NCBI GenBank assembly: GCA_905220665.1
Contig: CAJNAR010000004.1
Location: forward strand, 186,001 to 250,000
Direction: 5' to 3'
DNA from: Albugo candida
Lineage: Eukaryota; Oomycota; Peronosporomycetes; Albuginales; Albuginaceae
Length of the DNA stretch: 64,000 nt
A program made the position numbers and the translations under genes. This document shows, in pieces, positions 1 through 11,901 of this stretch (position 1 is its first letter; each line of letters starts with the position of its first letter). A model generated the notes under the pieces. The model made no database searches and was not told the DNA's origin. It saw only the letters and a list, made by a program, of their open reading frames with translations.

Positions 1-900
1 AGCTCGACCTCGACCGGCCATTGTTTTTGCTTGCCTAAACAAAACTTTCGAAATTTAACGAGAAGGTAATGTACATTGTATGGAGCCGAATTGCGATGTT
101 TTAAACACATGTCATTGAAGAATCATTAGGATCACTATTAATTTCAAGGCCTTTCTTCATCAAGGATGCATGTGGTAGAATGTATTAGCCTAGCTTGAAC
201 TAGAAAATAGCTGATGACGTATTCCTTTCAAAACCTCGGACGCGATTTACGCATGATGAGCGTATTTGTCGACTTTGTGCATCTACAGTGATAAATAATG
301 GTTGCACCCGATTCATGTTGTAAGATAATGAGTCCAATTCGATTCACAATCCAATTCGTTTATGCTGATAACAGACGACTATATGAATTCGAAGATACGT
401 TGGAAAGCAGGCCGCCGTAGTTCCAGTATGGCTCTCGTCCTTGTGAGCATCACCATTGTGCCTAAACGTAATTGAATTCGAATAAGGTAAACACGTGCCT
501 ACCTACCATATTTGATGCTCTTGTCGAATGATACTTTTCGAAAGTGACACATTCTGCATAAACCACTACATCAGAGCGTTCATGCATTTTGTAACGCTGC
601 CGTAGTGTGATTTTGAGCGTTCATTGATTTGCTTACCTGGACCACGCTTTCGCACAATTTGGTCCAAGATTGGAAGGATTTTCTTGCATCTTTCAAATCC
701 AAGTCATTGAAGCCTCAACGAGAAGAAATGATGGATTTTAGTACGCGTGATAATCGAGTAGGCTAAGGGTACGAACCTGGTTCGATATGAGCTCTGAAGC
801 CTAACGGTGCTTTACGGACTGCCTTTATGAAATAAGCATTGCACTTTTTGAACATACGTTGATGATCTGCGAACATGAAAGGGCATGTGGTGAAAGTTCT
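1..900. other. No gene recognised
   Basis: I see no long open frame, splice-consistent exon chain, tRNA-like or repeat structure here. The stretch lies just upstream of a decayed transposase and may be part of the same degraded repeat, but no sequence motif shows that. Confidence 0.4.
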
Positions 901-2880
901 TTTCAACAAGCGCATTTGTGAGGGCGACATGTCAAGACAGAGACTCCCTTATTGTGTGTGTGCAACTAAATGTAGTTTATCCTGCCCATCAAGGTCACGG
1001 TGCAACGAATGACCTATCCGCGTACCCAGTTCACCGAACTTTGAGTGCTAAACAGCAGCAATCAATAGCCAACATGTCACGGGCAGGAGAAACACCAAGG
1101 GTGATACTGGATAGTCTGCGACAAGCAGACCAAGATTGTCTGGCGATTGGGAAGGACATATATAATGTAAAACAAAAAGGTGGTACACCACAACTGTCAG
1201 CGACAACGAATATGTTGGACAATAAACACTGTGCTAGCTATCTTTCACTTAGGTGCGTAACAATGATTTGGACGGCCGTTACCCAATTGAAGGTGTTTTG
1301 GACCTTTTGGATGAAGAGAATGTTCATCACAAGGCAAGCTGTGACTACGCCAGACGTTTACGTCGCTTGCTTACCGCACCCAAAGCTGGTGTATCTGTGG
1401 CCAAAGAATTCACATCTAATTCAATCTTTGTGATGGATTCTACTTACAAGACCAACAGGTAATTGTGCATTGCGCCGCGTTCAATTTCAAATCAGATGTT
1501 TTATTCAATATTTCTCAATTAATTATAAAATGCCGTTCTTGCACATCGTTGGCGTTACTCCCACAAATCAGACGATTTTACTTGCCTTTTGCTTCTATCA
1601 AAAGGGTGCGAAAATGATTATGCACGGGCTTTAGTGGAATTCAGGCATGTGTTTAAGTCCCTCTTCACTTCTGTAACTTTCTTTTTTTATTTTACTATCC
1701 AGTCAATCAGGTATTGATAGTTTTCTTCCGTTTGCAGCGTATTATATAGTTGATCGTGAAGTCTCGGTCATGACAGCTGTGCGCCGCATTCTCCCCAAGC
1801 TGGATTATTAATATGCCTATGGCATATAAACAAGAACATTCTGGCGAAGAGAAACGGTGATTTCAGTACAGAATACGACGAGTTTTTCCAGAATTGGACA
1901 CAGTTATGCTCAGCAATAACAGAAGAAGAGTATGCATCTGCTTGGAGAACAATAGAAGAAAGCGTTCTTGTAGCCGTCTCGCGATATGTGCAAATCTACT
2001 TGGCTGCCACACCGGGGACGTTTTGTTGTGGCGTGGACAAGACGCAACGTCCATTTAAGTCACAATATGTCACATCCAGGGTTGAAAGGAAGTAACAGCT
2101 ACACAAAACAATGGATCACTGTATCCACCTCCGATATTCATGAAGTTTACGGGAAAATGGTCTTAGCTGGGGAGGCGCAACGCAGAGAAATTAGCAGTGC
2201 ATTGCCTTAGCAAGTATGCAAACCCCATACGATTGCGCATCACATTTTGGGAAAAGCTGTGCGGAAGGTGTCCAAGTGCTCTTCAAAAAAAGTAGGTTAT
2301 CAATCATTTTATTTTTGAGGATACTATGACTACTGATGGACTATACCTTGTTTGCTGGTCTGTTTCGTTCAGGTCCTCCAGCAGTATGAGATCTCACTTT
2401 CTCCGGAAGATTTATCGCCTTGCACCAGAACTTTTAGAGAAACAATGGGACTTCCTTGCAAGCATGATTTACGCACAATTTTATGGAACAATTCTCAGTT
2501 ATAAATGTCTCAGTTTGACAAACACTGGTGGTTGCAGCGGCCTCGTCTAGTGGAATCTCAGCAAGAGGTATCTGATTTTTCTGAGAAGATCAGAAGGTTG
2601 GAAAGGCGCCACCAGGCAATGAATCCACACCAGTACATCCTTTTGACTGCTGCTCTTGGTTCACTGGACAATTCCAAAACATTTCTGGTCCAAGAACCAG
2701 CTATTGTACGTACTCGTGGCCGCCCGGTGGGAGCTGGATCTTCCACTAGGCGAGATCCATCTTTGTTTGAGCATGCTAAAAGTCAACCTCAACCCCAGCG
2801 GAAATGTAGTCAGTGCAAGAGGGTAGGGCATGATCGACGGACATGTCCCCAATCCTTGTCTAGTGCGTCTTTGGTATAGT
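900..2880 (+). pseudogene. Decayed MULE/FAR1-type transposase
   Basis: Fragments in shifting frames follow the order of an oomycete MULE-family transposase. About 1253-1462 ends in VMDSTYKTN, the first catalytic Asp block. About 1527-1610 reads MPFLHIVGVTPTNQT. About 1740-1800 reads IVDREVSVMTAVRRILPK, the second Asp block. About 1880-2200 includes FVVAWTRRNVHLSHN. About 2380-2500 reads SPCTRTFRETMGLPCKH, a SWIM-like CxCxnCxH finger with its second Cys changed to Arg. An open tail at 2505-2879 ends in a zinc knuckle (CSQCKRVGHDRRTC). In-frame stops and frame changes between every block show the gene is dead. It would have cut and pasted a Mutator-like element. No terminal inverted repeats were found by eye. 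Confidence 0.75.
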
Positions 2881-4268
2881 TGAATTCATACATGTCCTAT
2901 GTTGCAAACAATTGAAATAAAATGTTCTACATAGAAGGGAGTGCTTCCAGTTGTTAAACCCTGGTGCTGTTACGACAGACACGACACAGGGGAAGCGAAC
3001 TAGAACACGGTCTTTAGTTTCCAAAAGAAAAAGTGATATATTGATTTCTTCTTCTTCTTCAGCTAGCTACGAGACGCCTAGCTCCGATACAACAATGTTA
3101 TGTAGTCGACGCATTTCCATATGGCTTCGTCATCATTTCTCCAACATGTTCCACTTTCACCACCACTGGCATAGTTGAAAACAGAGGTGAAACAGTTATC
3201 TACAGGTTCGAACAGTATCGCGACGAAGTTTTCCAGGCTTTCGATTGGCTATTAATCAGGGTGGATGTACAAATAGCAAGGGGGAGGGTGTTCATTTAGC
3301 AGTGGCTAGACTTCATTGCTAGTTCTGTGTAAGAATGGCCTACAATTTCTGCAATCGATATGGTATTTTTGAATGTGTGTGATCCAAATCATCTTGTGCT
3401 CTGTAATAGTCATTAGATGGTTCTTCCAAGAGCTTGGCTAGAATGATGAAGGAGTGCCGCGACTTAATAATAATTCACATAAAGCTGGCTGGAACAACTT
3501 AATTTGAATGATAATTTAATGTCAGCGTACGGTAGCTCTTTAAGCCCTCCAAAAGTATAGCTCTTTCCAGGACCAAATGATGTGCGAAGTACGGGCGCTT
3601 TTATGTTTTGAACGAGAGCTAAACACAATTTTGAAATGAATGCGGAAAACATCATTTTCATTCAATATTTGATTTTTTCAGTGATTGCCATTTGCAAACA
3701 AAAAATATGGAGTTGAGCTCTGCATCCGTATAGCTATGCGCGACGCTCAATACACAAAACTGAATCTTGCACCCTCCATCACAATCAAACTTAGAGTATT
3801 TTGACAGAAAGCAATAAGATACAGTCGACATGTAATGGTTCCAGCGCTTACTCGTACAGAGGAGTGCAGAGGACACGTCGATAAAATGTGACGTAAGCTC
3901 CCAATAGTCTTACGCTATTTCTATTTTATCGAGACATTCGTAGGCGTGTTCAACTAATTCGTCAAGATCGTTGATGCTACTTCAGCAGCACAGAAGCGAA
4001 TTTACCATTGAAGCCTCTAGATGGGCCAAGATACCGTGAGAATGCATCCTCTTATATCCAATGCAAAGGTTGACATGATCTACAGAATTTTTACGTAAAA
4101 GAATCATTTTCTCGCGCTTAAAATTGGAGCGAAGGTACAGACGCGTCGCCCATGTGTGACTTTCATGTTGTCAGATAAATTGAAGCGGGAAGAGCTCAAG
4201 CTTTGAATTTTGACGCTGAGCTATTCCGCAAAATGAGTGGTACACATATTACCACTTAGCGTGAAAAT
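2881..4268. other. Intergenic; possible tail of the MULE element
   Basis: About 2951-3300 still holds coding-looking fragments on the plus strand, for example YVVDAFPYGFVIISPTC near 3095-3145 in a frame different from the preceding open stretch. These may be the eroded C-terminal part of the same transposon. From 3300 to 4268 nothing recognisable is seen. Confidence 0.35.
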
Positions 4269-5423
4269 ATGCCGTTCAAGAAAAAGCGTCCTGAGTTGCG
4301 AGCAAAATCAGAAGTGCAATTCGAAAATGGGGAACATTTTAATGCTGCTACCAACTATTATCATCTAAATCAAAGTGCGAAATACACGACAGCATCAAAT
4401 GCGGCCATACAAACGGAATTAACAGAGCATGCTCTCCTTCTAATGTCAATGTTCGATTTGTTGAGCGACGAATCAGAAAAAAGTAAGGTTCACACTGTAC
4501 TCGATATTGGTGCTGGTTCTGGACTCAGTACGTACTCAGCAGCGAAGTGGTATCAAGCTCATGGTCTAGACGCTTTCATCATTGCATTTGACATAAGCCA
4601 GTCAATGCTCCTTAACACCTCCGCCGGCGAATTGTATATCAATGGTATCGGAGAAGAATATCTCAATACCAAAAAGGGAATAGTCGAACATTATCGCGGA
4701 AACGCGGCTCAATTCTTTCCGTTACGTAGTGCGATAAGCGATTATGTGATGGGAATTTCCATGCTGCAATGGTTGGACGCAGACGGAATTGAATCCTGCA
4801 TTCATTCTTTACGCCGTGTATTAACATCCACGGGATCCTGTGTGTTTCAATTTTACCCGTCCTCTATTGAACAAGTTGAGATGGCTGAACGGATTGCACT
4901 CCATGTGGGATTTCAATACGCTGAAGTATTTGTATCCTTTCCTCACAAAACGCCCGCAAAAAAATGGTATCTGATCATAAGTAATGAAGGCCTCATCGAT
5001 TGCCAGAACATTCCACTCTCCTGTTTTTTTGGTCGACGTTTTCGGCGGCGTTGTGCGTGGCATATCGTACAAAACTCAAAGCGTTTATCGGCTGATGGAA
5101 TTCGATATCGAGACCGTTTACGAACAGCGCATCTAAAGCAAGTTTGGCACATCTATAGAAAGCTTCGCAGAATGAGCATACAGTGTTGTGAACCTGAAGT
5201 GAACATTCTGGCGGTTGATGGAACAAGTGCTGCCAAGCAAACTGATATTCTTAACTTCAAAGAAGGAGAAGAAGCTATCGCGCGAGCGCTGGAGACATAC
5301 TTCGACGGATGCGGCTTGATTAAAAATGCGGTGACGTACAGTTTAATTGTAAAATATGCGGATGAAGTGATCAATCTTTGCCACGAGGTACGAAATCGAT
5401 TTGGCCCAAGAGGAAGGTTTTAA
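4269..5423 (+). CDS. Bud23-like 18S rRNA (guanine-N7) methyltransferase
   Basis: Single open frame of 384 aa. Residues about 5-240 resemble Bud23/WBSCR22, the SAM-dependent enzyme that methylates a guanine of 18S rRNA during small-subunit maturation with Trm112. Visible signs are the N-terminal RPEL start, SAM motif I (VLDIGAGSGLST), the FDISQSML block, GISMLQWLDAD, and the family's FPHKTPAKKWYL segment. The last ~140 residues do not look like the short lysine-rich Bud23 tail, except that the protein ends GPRGRF, like the usual KPRF-type end. The family is normally about 280 aa, so this is long. Either the C-terminus has diverged or part of it is an unrecognised intron. Start chosen at the first ATG before the family N-terminus. 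Confidence 0.72.
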   Translation: MPFKKKRPELRAKSEVQFENGEHFNAATNYYHLNQSAKYTTASNAAIQTELTEHALLLMSMFDLLSDESEKSKVHTVLDIGAGSGLSTYSAAKWYQAHGLDAFIIAFDISQSMLLNTSAGELYINGIGEEYLNTKKGIVEHYRGNAAQFFPLRSAISDYVMGISMLQWLDADGIESCIHSLRRVLTSTGSCVFQFYPSSIEQVEMAERIALHVGFQYAEVFVSFPHKTPAKKWYLIISNEGLIDCQNIPLSCFFGRRFRRRCAWHIVQNSKRLSADGIRYRDRLRTAHLKQVWHIYRKLRRMSIQCCEPEVNILAVDGTSAAKQTDILNFKEGEEAIARALETYFDGCGLIKNAVTYSLIVKYADEVINLCHEVRNRFGPRGRF

Positions 5424-7780
5424 ATACGTCAATTGTACAGGTGTATACAAAAACCATTCTGGAATTAGGAGGCAAAAGTCCAAACTGTTTATAAACAAAA
5501 AAAGCAATTAAAGCGAGCGTGTCGAAACCCATTTATTTTAGAGCTCGATAATCATTGCTTACGGGTACGACAACGGAAGGTTGGCGTACAAATGCAACTC
5601 AGAACTTAGTCCTAGTTGGATGATTCTGGTCAGTGTAGCGCGCTGGACATCCTTGTGAAGAATTATTGGCCACATCATATTTATTACAAGCTAGCCATAC
5701 TTTCGTATTTCGGTGGGGGATGCAGCCGCAGGAAATAAAAACACGATAGACAGCACAATGCATGGTGCTTCACAAACATCAGACGTCAAACATCTAGGTG
5801 TATTTATATTGTACTCAAATCGATCAACCATCTGACCGGATCCACGCGATGAGCACATTCACCAAAAGTCTTATTTTTCAGAAGCGTGACTGCATGTTGG
5901 CTTCTATCAAAATTGCGTGTAACATCTGTATATTATCTATCGTCCAGCTGTAGCATTGTCCAAGAAAGAGAGCTATGCTCCTCATTTATCTCGTAGTGAC
6001 TGATTTGATTTATCGGGCACCTTTATGCAGCTACTAATCAATCGAACGACTATGACTACTTTGTTCCATGCAACGTGTATCGAGAGGAGCGATCACTAAG
6101 ATTTGATGACAGATATGTACACCGACGTCCATTGCTCGGCATAATTTCAGTCGGAATGTCTCGGTATGAGTGTTGGGCCGAATTTGTATGCTGCACTATG
6201 TGTAAAAAAAAGCTAACACTGTGATTGTATCTCGGTATCTAAACTAACCACAGAGTGCGAAGCATAGCGACACAAGCATTCACGCTAATCTTTTTAAATC
6301 GCTGGGACCATGCTTTGATGCTCCATTCCGTTTTCTTATGGCGTGTATAATGCTTCGAACAGTATTTTAATGAGTGCTTGGTCAATTGATTTGCCCGCTT
6401 TCACTGGTTTCGTAACCAAAAAGACCACGGGCGGTGCTATAAATCCAATGTCACTTACCACGCTTTGCAAGCACAACTGTTATTACATTGAACGAGAATT
6501 GTGGAATTGTCGATCGCATCCCACATGATCCGAGTGTAAACAATATTTAGAAAGATCCTGTGAGACGTGCTTGAAGCTGAAAGATGTGTCAAGAAAGCTC
6601 GGACACAATACTACCACGCCCATAATTTTCGAAATCACATGCTGAAATAAAACATCACAATATCTTTGTAAAAATGTCTCACTGCATCAAACTCTGAAGT
6701 CCATGTCCTATCGTAGCATGTATGGTACTTCAATCAATAGATATCCTGAGAACACATCCAGAGGTTATCGGGGCGGGATTTTACGGAAGTGTGTCAAGAG
6801 TTGAGAGCATCCTACACTGTCAAGCATACATTGGCAAAGTGTATTTAATTGATGCTGATACCCAAAGTGACACATAAATAACTGGGTGAGAGCTGATGTA
6901 TATCCTACAGGAATTCGACTATTTGAACACTTCTATATTTCACGTGGTCCTGTGTGCGGCGTAATGCTTTGGAGTACTCGACCGGACAGTGAATGCAGAT
7001 GATGGTACAGTGCGAACACCAGATTATAGTGTGATGAAGACGACACATGGCATTCAGCTACTTGGCATACATTGGATCAAATCGTGACGTCGCTATGTCT
7101 TTGATGAACGCTTCCGTTTGGATTTGATTATATTCGAGGACAAATGTGTCGATCATAGTTACGCGCCACCGCTAGACTGGTGCACTGAGGTACTGCTGTC
7201 ATTGCTGATGCCAAATAGTGATGAATACATTCTCACATGATTGCAATTGATGTAGCAGTAGATCTCGCACGTTTGGTCAATTTCCTATGTCAGATTGGGT
7301 GCGTTTAATGCAATATATCCTTGACTTGACAATCTATTACACCATGAGTTTATGTATCGTCGTACTCTATAGATGCTAAAAATTAACAAAATAGATCGAA
7401 TTCAATTTGTATCGATAATCGTCATCTTTGCTCAATCCAAAAAAGTAACAAAGATCGTGCAAAAGAGGTATAGCCTCCCCATGCGCCTTTACTTGGACTA
7501 CGCTCCATATCCACACGGTATAGCAAGATGAAATGGGACGAACATCACTATTTAAGAGTTCCCAATGCTAAGCGCTCTGCTTTCTACTCAATTCATCGAG
7601 GAAGTCGCATCTCGAAATTGTGACTGGAAAGCGATGCATTCTATGTGGGCTCCATGGAATAGCTCGAAGATGCACGCTTTTTTACAACTATACGGTACAC
7701 TACACGCATGGTCCAAAAATCGAAATAGAGTCGCTGAAAGTCGCTCGTTCTATAATACGAATTCTCCGTCATCATAAACG
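5424..7780. other. Gene-poor 2.3 kb stretch
   Basis: Only short open frames occur; the best, 6343-6528 plus, 61 aa, matches nothing I recognise. No TIR, LTR, tandem repeat or tRNA cloverleaf was noticed. It probably contains the 3' UTRs of the flanking convergent genes and degraded repeat sequence. Confidence 0.35.
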
Positions 7781-10460
7781 CTATCGTGTGAATATAGGAA
7801 GAATCATGGTATCTGTGCAAGGTTCTCTTGCCAAAACTCTTAGTTGCTTCATTGACGCAGGAAGAGCACCGAAAATGACATCGAGTCTTCGACGGAAAGC
7901 TTCAATCACGTGACCAAAGTCCATGTAGCCCTACAGATCAAACCGCTATCATGTGAGATTTGGTTAACCACTCTAATTAGTAATTGCGCTCATACCGCTC
8001 CCATTTCTACAAAAAGCGCATCCAGTACTGGAAACAGAACACAAAACATCTCTTCAAAAGCATGGTTGGAAGAGTCTGCTTTGATTTCTTCCCAGTTTGA
8101 AAAGCTTGATAAAGGTCTCAGCGTCGACTCCTCTTTCACTTCATGACTCGAATCAATGGCCGCGGCTATCAGCTGGAAAAACGTTTTCAGAGCATTGAGA
8201 GAGCTTTCATGAGTATGACTTCCACCATCGCCGAATCCAAGCGTTTCCGTCAGAACGGAGACGACGTTGATGCAGGCAACTGCCAATGGGTAATTCTTCA
8301 TATTTCCCAAGCTGACGCCAAACCGAGTTCTCTCAAAAACACGTCGAAAAACTTCATTGTGAGATTTCACAAAGTAAATAAAGCAGTGAAGGCCTAGTAA
8401 GCCGCTAGATCTCAAATCTGATGCTGGTCCACCCCGTTGAAATCCAATTTCTTGCCACCGTTCATCTGTATTTGAAAGATACGATTCACCAGGGTACAAC
8501 TCAGACCACAGCGTTTTGATCATCATGTTGACCGTTGCGAAGTCTTTTGGCGGGCCATTTACTTCAGGTTTGACATTTGCCTTCAGTAGCCGACGAAGGC
8601 GAGCTACCGTGGAGTGGAACTCGTTCTTGATAAGCATGCGTATTTGCAATTCACTTCGTATAACTCCCTTAGGGAGAGATATCGCCGCTCTTGCTGCATC
8701 ATACCACTGGCGACATTCCGTTGAACTGCAACAAACAAAGCCAAAGCGCCCAAACACAATCAAACACTTTTCTTCTCGACAAGAAATCTGCAGCCCAATT
8801 AAGCGTAAGACATACCACGGAGGGCTGTTGGTATCCCAGTGTTCAGGATAGAGAGCAATAGAGCCCTCATGAAGAAGAACCTGTAAGCGTCCTCGAATGC
8901 TTGTACGTGAAGTTACGCGTCTTGTATCGATATGTTTTCGTTCCAAGACAGCTTTTCTCAAAAGTAGACGAGGGTAACGGCTTTTTAAATCGCTTGCACC
9001 AATTTCACGCCGTGTTATCTTGCATAGGAGCAAGAAGAGATCATCTCGAGCTTCAATCGTGTCGAGAAATATTGCCCAGGGACGACTGAATCCCTGAATG
9101 GACAACAACAAACCATACTCTTGATCTCTCCCCTTACTCGAATGAACAGTGACTGCTTTCAGCTCATTGAAGCTGATTGTACTAATTGCTTCTCCTCGAC
9201 GCAGATCTGTAATCACTTTCTCGGCAAAATTGAGCTCCAGCACCCTTGTTCGCATATGGTTTGCTCGATTTAACTTTCGTATTCCGTAACGAAGAACAAA
9301 AGCTTTCACGCCAAGATCATTCCACAATTCCTCGAATCCCGTCGTCCCTAGACATCTGCTTTGAGATCTCTACTACAAATGAGTGATTTCGCCGTCAACA
9401 TACCTTCAAAAATTGTCCTGGTTCCGACATTCATCGATGCTTGCAATGCATATACCCATTCATTCATTTCATAGGCGGAAGGTGCTGACATCACGTACTC
9501 GTGAACTTCAGAATCGGCGTATGTGACTATTTTGAACTCGTGTTCTTTGGTTTGTTTACAGTTTTCGACTACGATACATCTAGATGTTGATGAGAGCTCT
9601 ATGGTTTTCGTGACCGATTTTTCGACACTATCTCGTGCGTATGATAGTTTCGGGCCTTTTGGTCTATACATAAGAAAGTGATGTATGTAACAAACAAAAG
9701 GTAATGACAATTGGCTCATACGTGCGATGTAATGTGAACCAGCGTTTATGCCATGTTGGTACGTACGGACCACGTTTCAGCAACCAGCCTTCCCGAATCT
9801 TGGTATGTATATCAGACGTACGGCCAAACGAAGCCATCCGATACCAAGCTAGAGACTTGGAACTGGATCCATCGATAAATGACTTTGCTAATTCATCGAT
9901 AAAAGCACCTCTCCCAAGACAAGGATCGAAATAAACCATATCAGTTTTAGGGCAGCCTGAAGATAACGCTTCATGAAGTTGGTGATCAAATTCAATTTTG
10001 TGACCTTTATCCTCAGCCAATATACTTGAATCTTGCTCCGTCTCTGACTTCTTCTCCCAAGTAGGTGTAGGAGGAGACTCATAGCCTTCCGACAAATACG
10101 ACACGGAATGAGTATCGGTTTCTTCGGCATGAGAGTCATACTTGCTTCCATGATGATGATTATCATGAAATATGTTGTGACTGAATGATTTACTTCGATT
10201 CGGCCATTCTTCATACTTATCTTCCGGAATTGTCACAGGTTTAAGTGATATGTGTTCGTCAATTTCGCTGTTTCTATAAGATGAGTCGTCTTCCTGTAAC
10301 GCTAAGCTAGCACGTGTACGGTTGTCAACTTCAAAATCAGTTTCTTGTTCTTCCGAGATAAAAGACTATCAAGCAGCGATCCATCAGCATGGCTAGCTCC
10401 TCAACATTGAGCAAGACGTACATCCAGCGCGAGTAACTCTGCCTCCGATATTTCGTCCAT
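7781..10460 (-). CDS. PH-domain ELMO/CED-12 family protein
   Basis: Five exons on the minus strand: 10460-10422, 10365-9722, 9663-9404, 9347-7996, 7930-7781, giving 814 aa with exact phase. Introns are 53-65 nt; three of the four donors are GTATG-type. Residues about 195-315 form a PH domain (GWLLKRGPYVPTWHKRWF, then NEWVYALQASM), and a second PH-like stretch ending in WYDAARAAI lies further on. The C-terminal third is an ELMO domain: LWSELYPGESY, RWQEIGFQRGGPASDLR, GLLGLHCFIYF. ELMO proteins act with Dock-type GEFs or as GAPs for Arl GTPases in membrane and cytoskeleton control; which applies here cannot be told. The last exon (GYMDFGHVIEAFRRRLD) matches the end of the ELMO fold, which supports the splice choice. 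The first exon is the least certain. Confidence 0.8.
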
Positions 10461-10603
10461 AACAGGATCGCCACCTAAAGATGTGATCCCTGCAGGATAC
10501 GAGTCAATTGCGGATCCAAGTCACTTCAGTATAGTTGCCTAAAGAGGCAGAGATGACCCTGCAGGTGAGATGAGGAAGGACGAACGGTAATTTCCCTAAT
10601 ATT

Positions 10604-11837
10604 ATGTGCTCACACGACTGCCTTTACATGCAAACGCACGTGATGCAAAGGAATTCTACAGAACAATATGATGTTCAACATGAGATCAGAACCAGTCGAG
10701 GAAGTCGCAATATTCACATTCATCCACTCGTAACATTCAATGTTGCTGACCACTACACGAGATTTTGTCGGCAACATTCACCGGCTGTGGCCGCCTCGAA
10801 GACAACGCATGTGATTGGAGCTTTGTTTGGCATTCAAAAAGGATTAGAGGTGTCTATTCTTGATTCGTTCGAACTCAAGTACGAAGTGAGCGACCGAAAA
10901 GAGGTTCAGATCGATAGAGATTTTCTCTCTGGAAGATTGAATCAATGTGAGTTCTTTTATGCAATTGGGCTGATTAGGAATGATTATAACGATCAATTAA
11001 AGTCTCACAGGTATTTCCCGACTATGAGCTTTTGGGGTGGTACTCTACTGGGCCGAACGAATTTGAGATGGATATCACGATTCACAAGACGGTTCGTATG
11101 GCGAAGCACACTTATTAGATCCTCACAACAAATTTAGATGATGGAGTTTAATGAAAGTCCGCTTTTTCTGGTCATGGATCCTTCTATGCAAAGTGGGAAT
11201 GAGAAGAGAAAGCTCCCAGTATACCTATATGAGTCGGAATTGCATGTTATGAATGGAGTACCTAAAATGCTTTTCGTACAAATTGCATTCAAGATTGAAA
11301 CATCAGAGACTGAAGGCATTGCCATCGATCACATATCGAAGGTGACCCCCACAAGTGATAGCAATAGGTCTTCAGGTAGGTCTCCTTATTTGTGTCACTT
11401 GTTACTCAGTACAAGCTGTGTTAGTTCATCCTCATTTGGGCAATGTTCGTGATGCCATAATGATGTTAAGTCGACAGATTGGAATCCTCGTGCAATATCT
11501 GGACGATATACAGAGTAGTACGTGAAGAAATGTCGAGGAATCGCATTTGTCCTTCTTTATCCTAGATGACGTGACGATCGATCATGGCCTCCTCCATCAG
11601 ATCTCAACAATATGTAATCAGCTTCCGGCAATGGGCTCTAATTCCTTTGAGCTTGCGTCGATAAAGGTACTTGGAGTACACATAATGATAGAATTCAAGT
11701 AATCATCTGCTTCTCAGGACCATGTTGACGCCAAGTGCGTTGCATATCTGGCTGCGTTGACGAAGGGTGCACAATCAACCAATACTGTGACCGAGCGCTT
11801 CTCGAGCATTAGCTCCCGGGATACAAAAGGATGTTAA
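10604..11837 (+). CDS. CSN6: COP9 signalosome subunit 6 (MPN domain)
   Basis: Six exons: 10604-10946, 11003-11091, 11138-11375, 11425-11517, 11566-11666, 11718-11837, giving 327 aa, the same length as typical CSN6. CSN6 is the catalytically inactive MPN subunit of the complex that removes Nedd8 from cullins. Family blocks are IHPLVTFNVADHYTR, GALFGIQKGLEVSILDSF, ELLGWYSTG, FNESPLFLVMDPS and the DHISK stretch before the C-terminal helices. No JAMM zinc motif is present, as expected for CSN6. The third intron could end at 11409 or 11424; 11424 is chosen because it gives a 49 nt rather than a 34 nt intron. The donor at 11092 (GTTCGT) is weak. The start could also be one of the next in-frame ATGs. 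Confidence 0.83.
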
Positions 11838-11901
11838 TGCAACATAACGAATAGGAATAACTTAACACAATAATTTGGCAGCCATTGATTAGATAAATTC
11901 G

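Noticed and set aside
11376..11409. 34-nt intron in CSN6
   Set aside because: The acceptor at 11424 is also in phase and gives a 49-nt intron, in line with the others.
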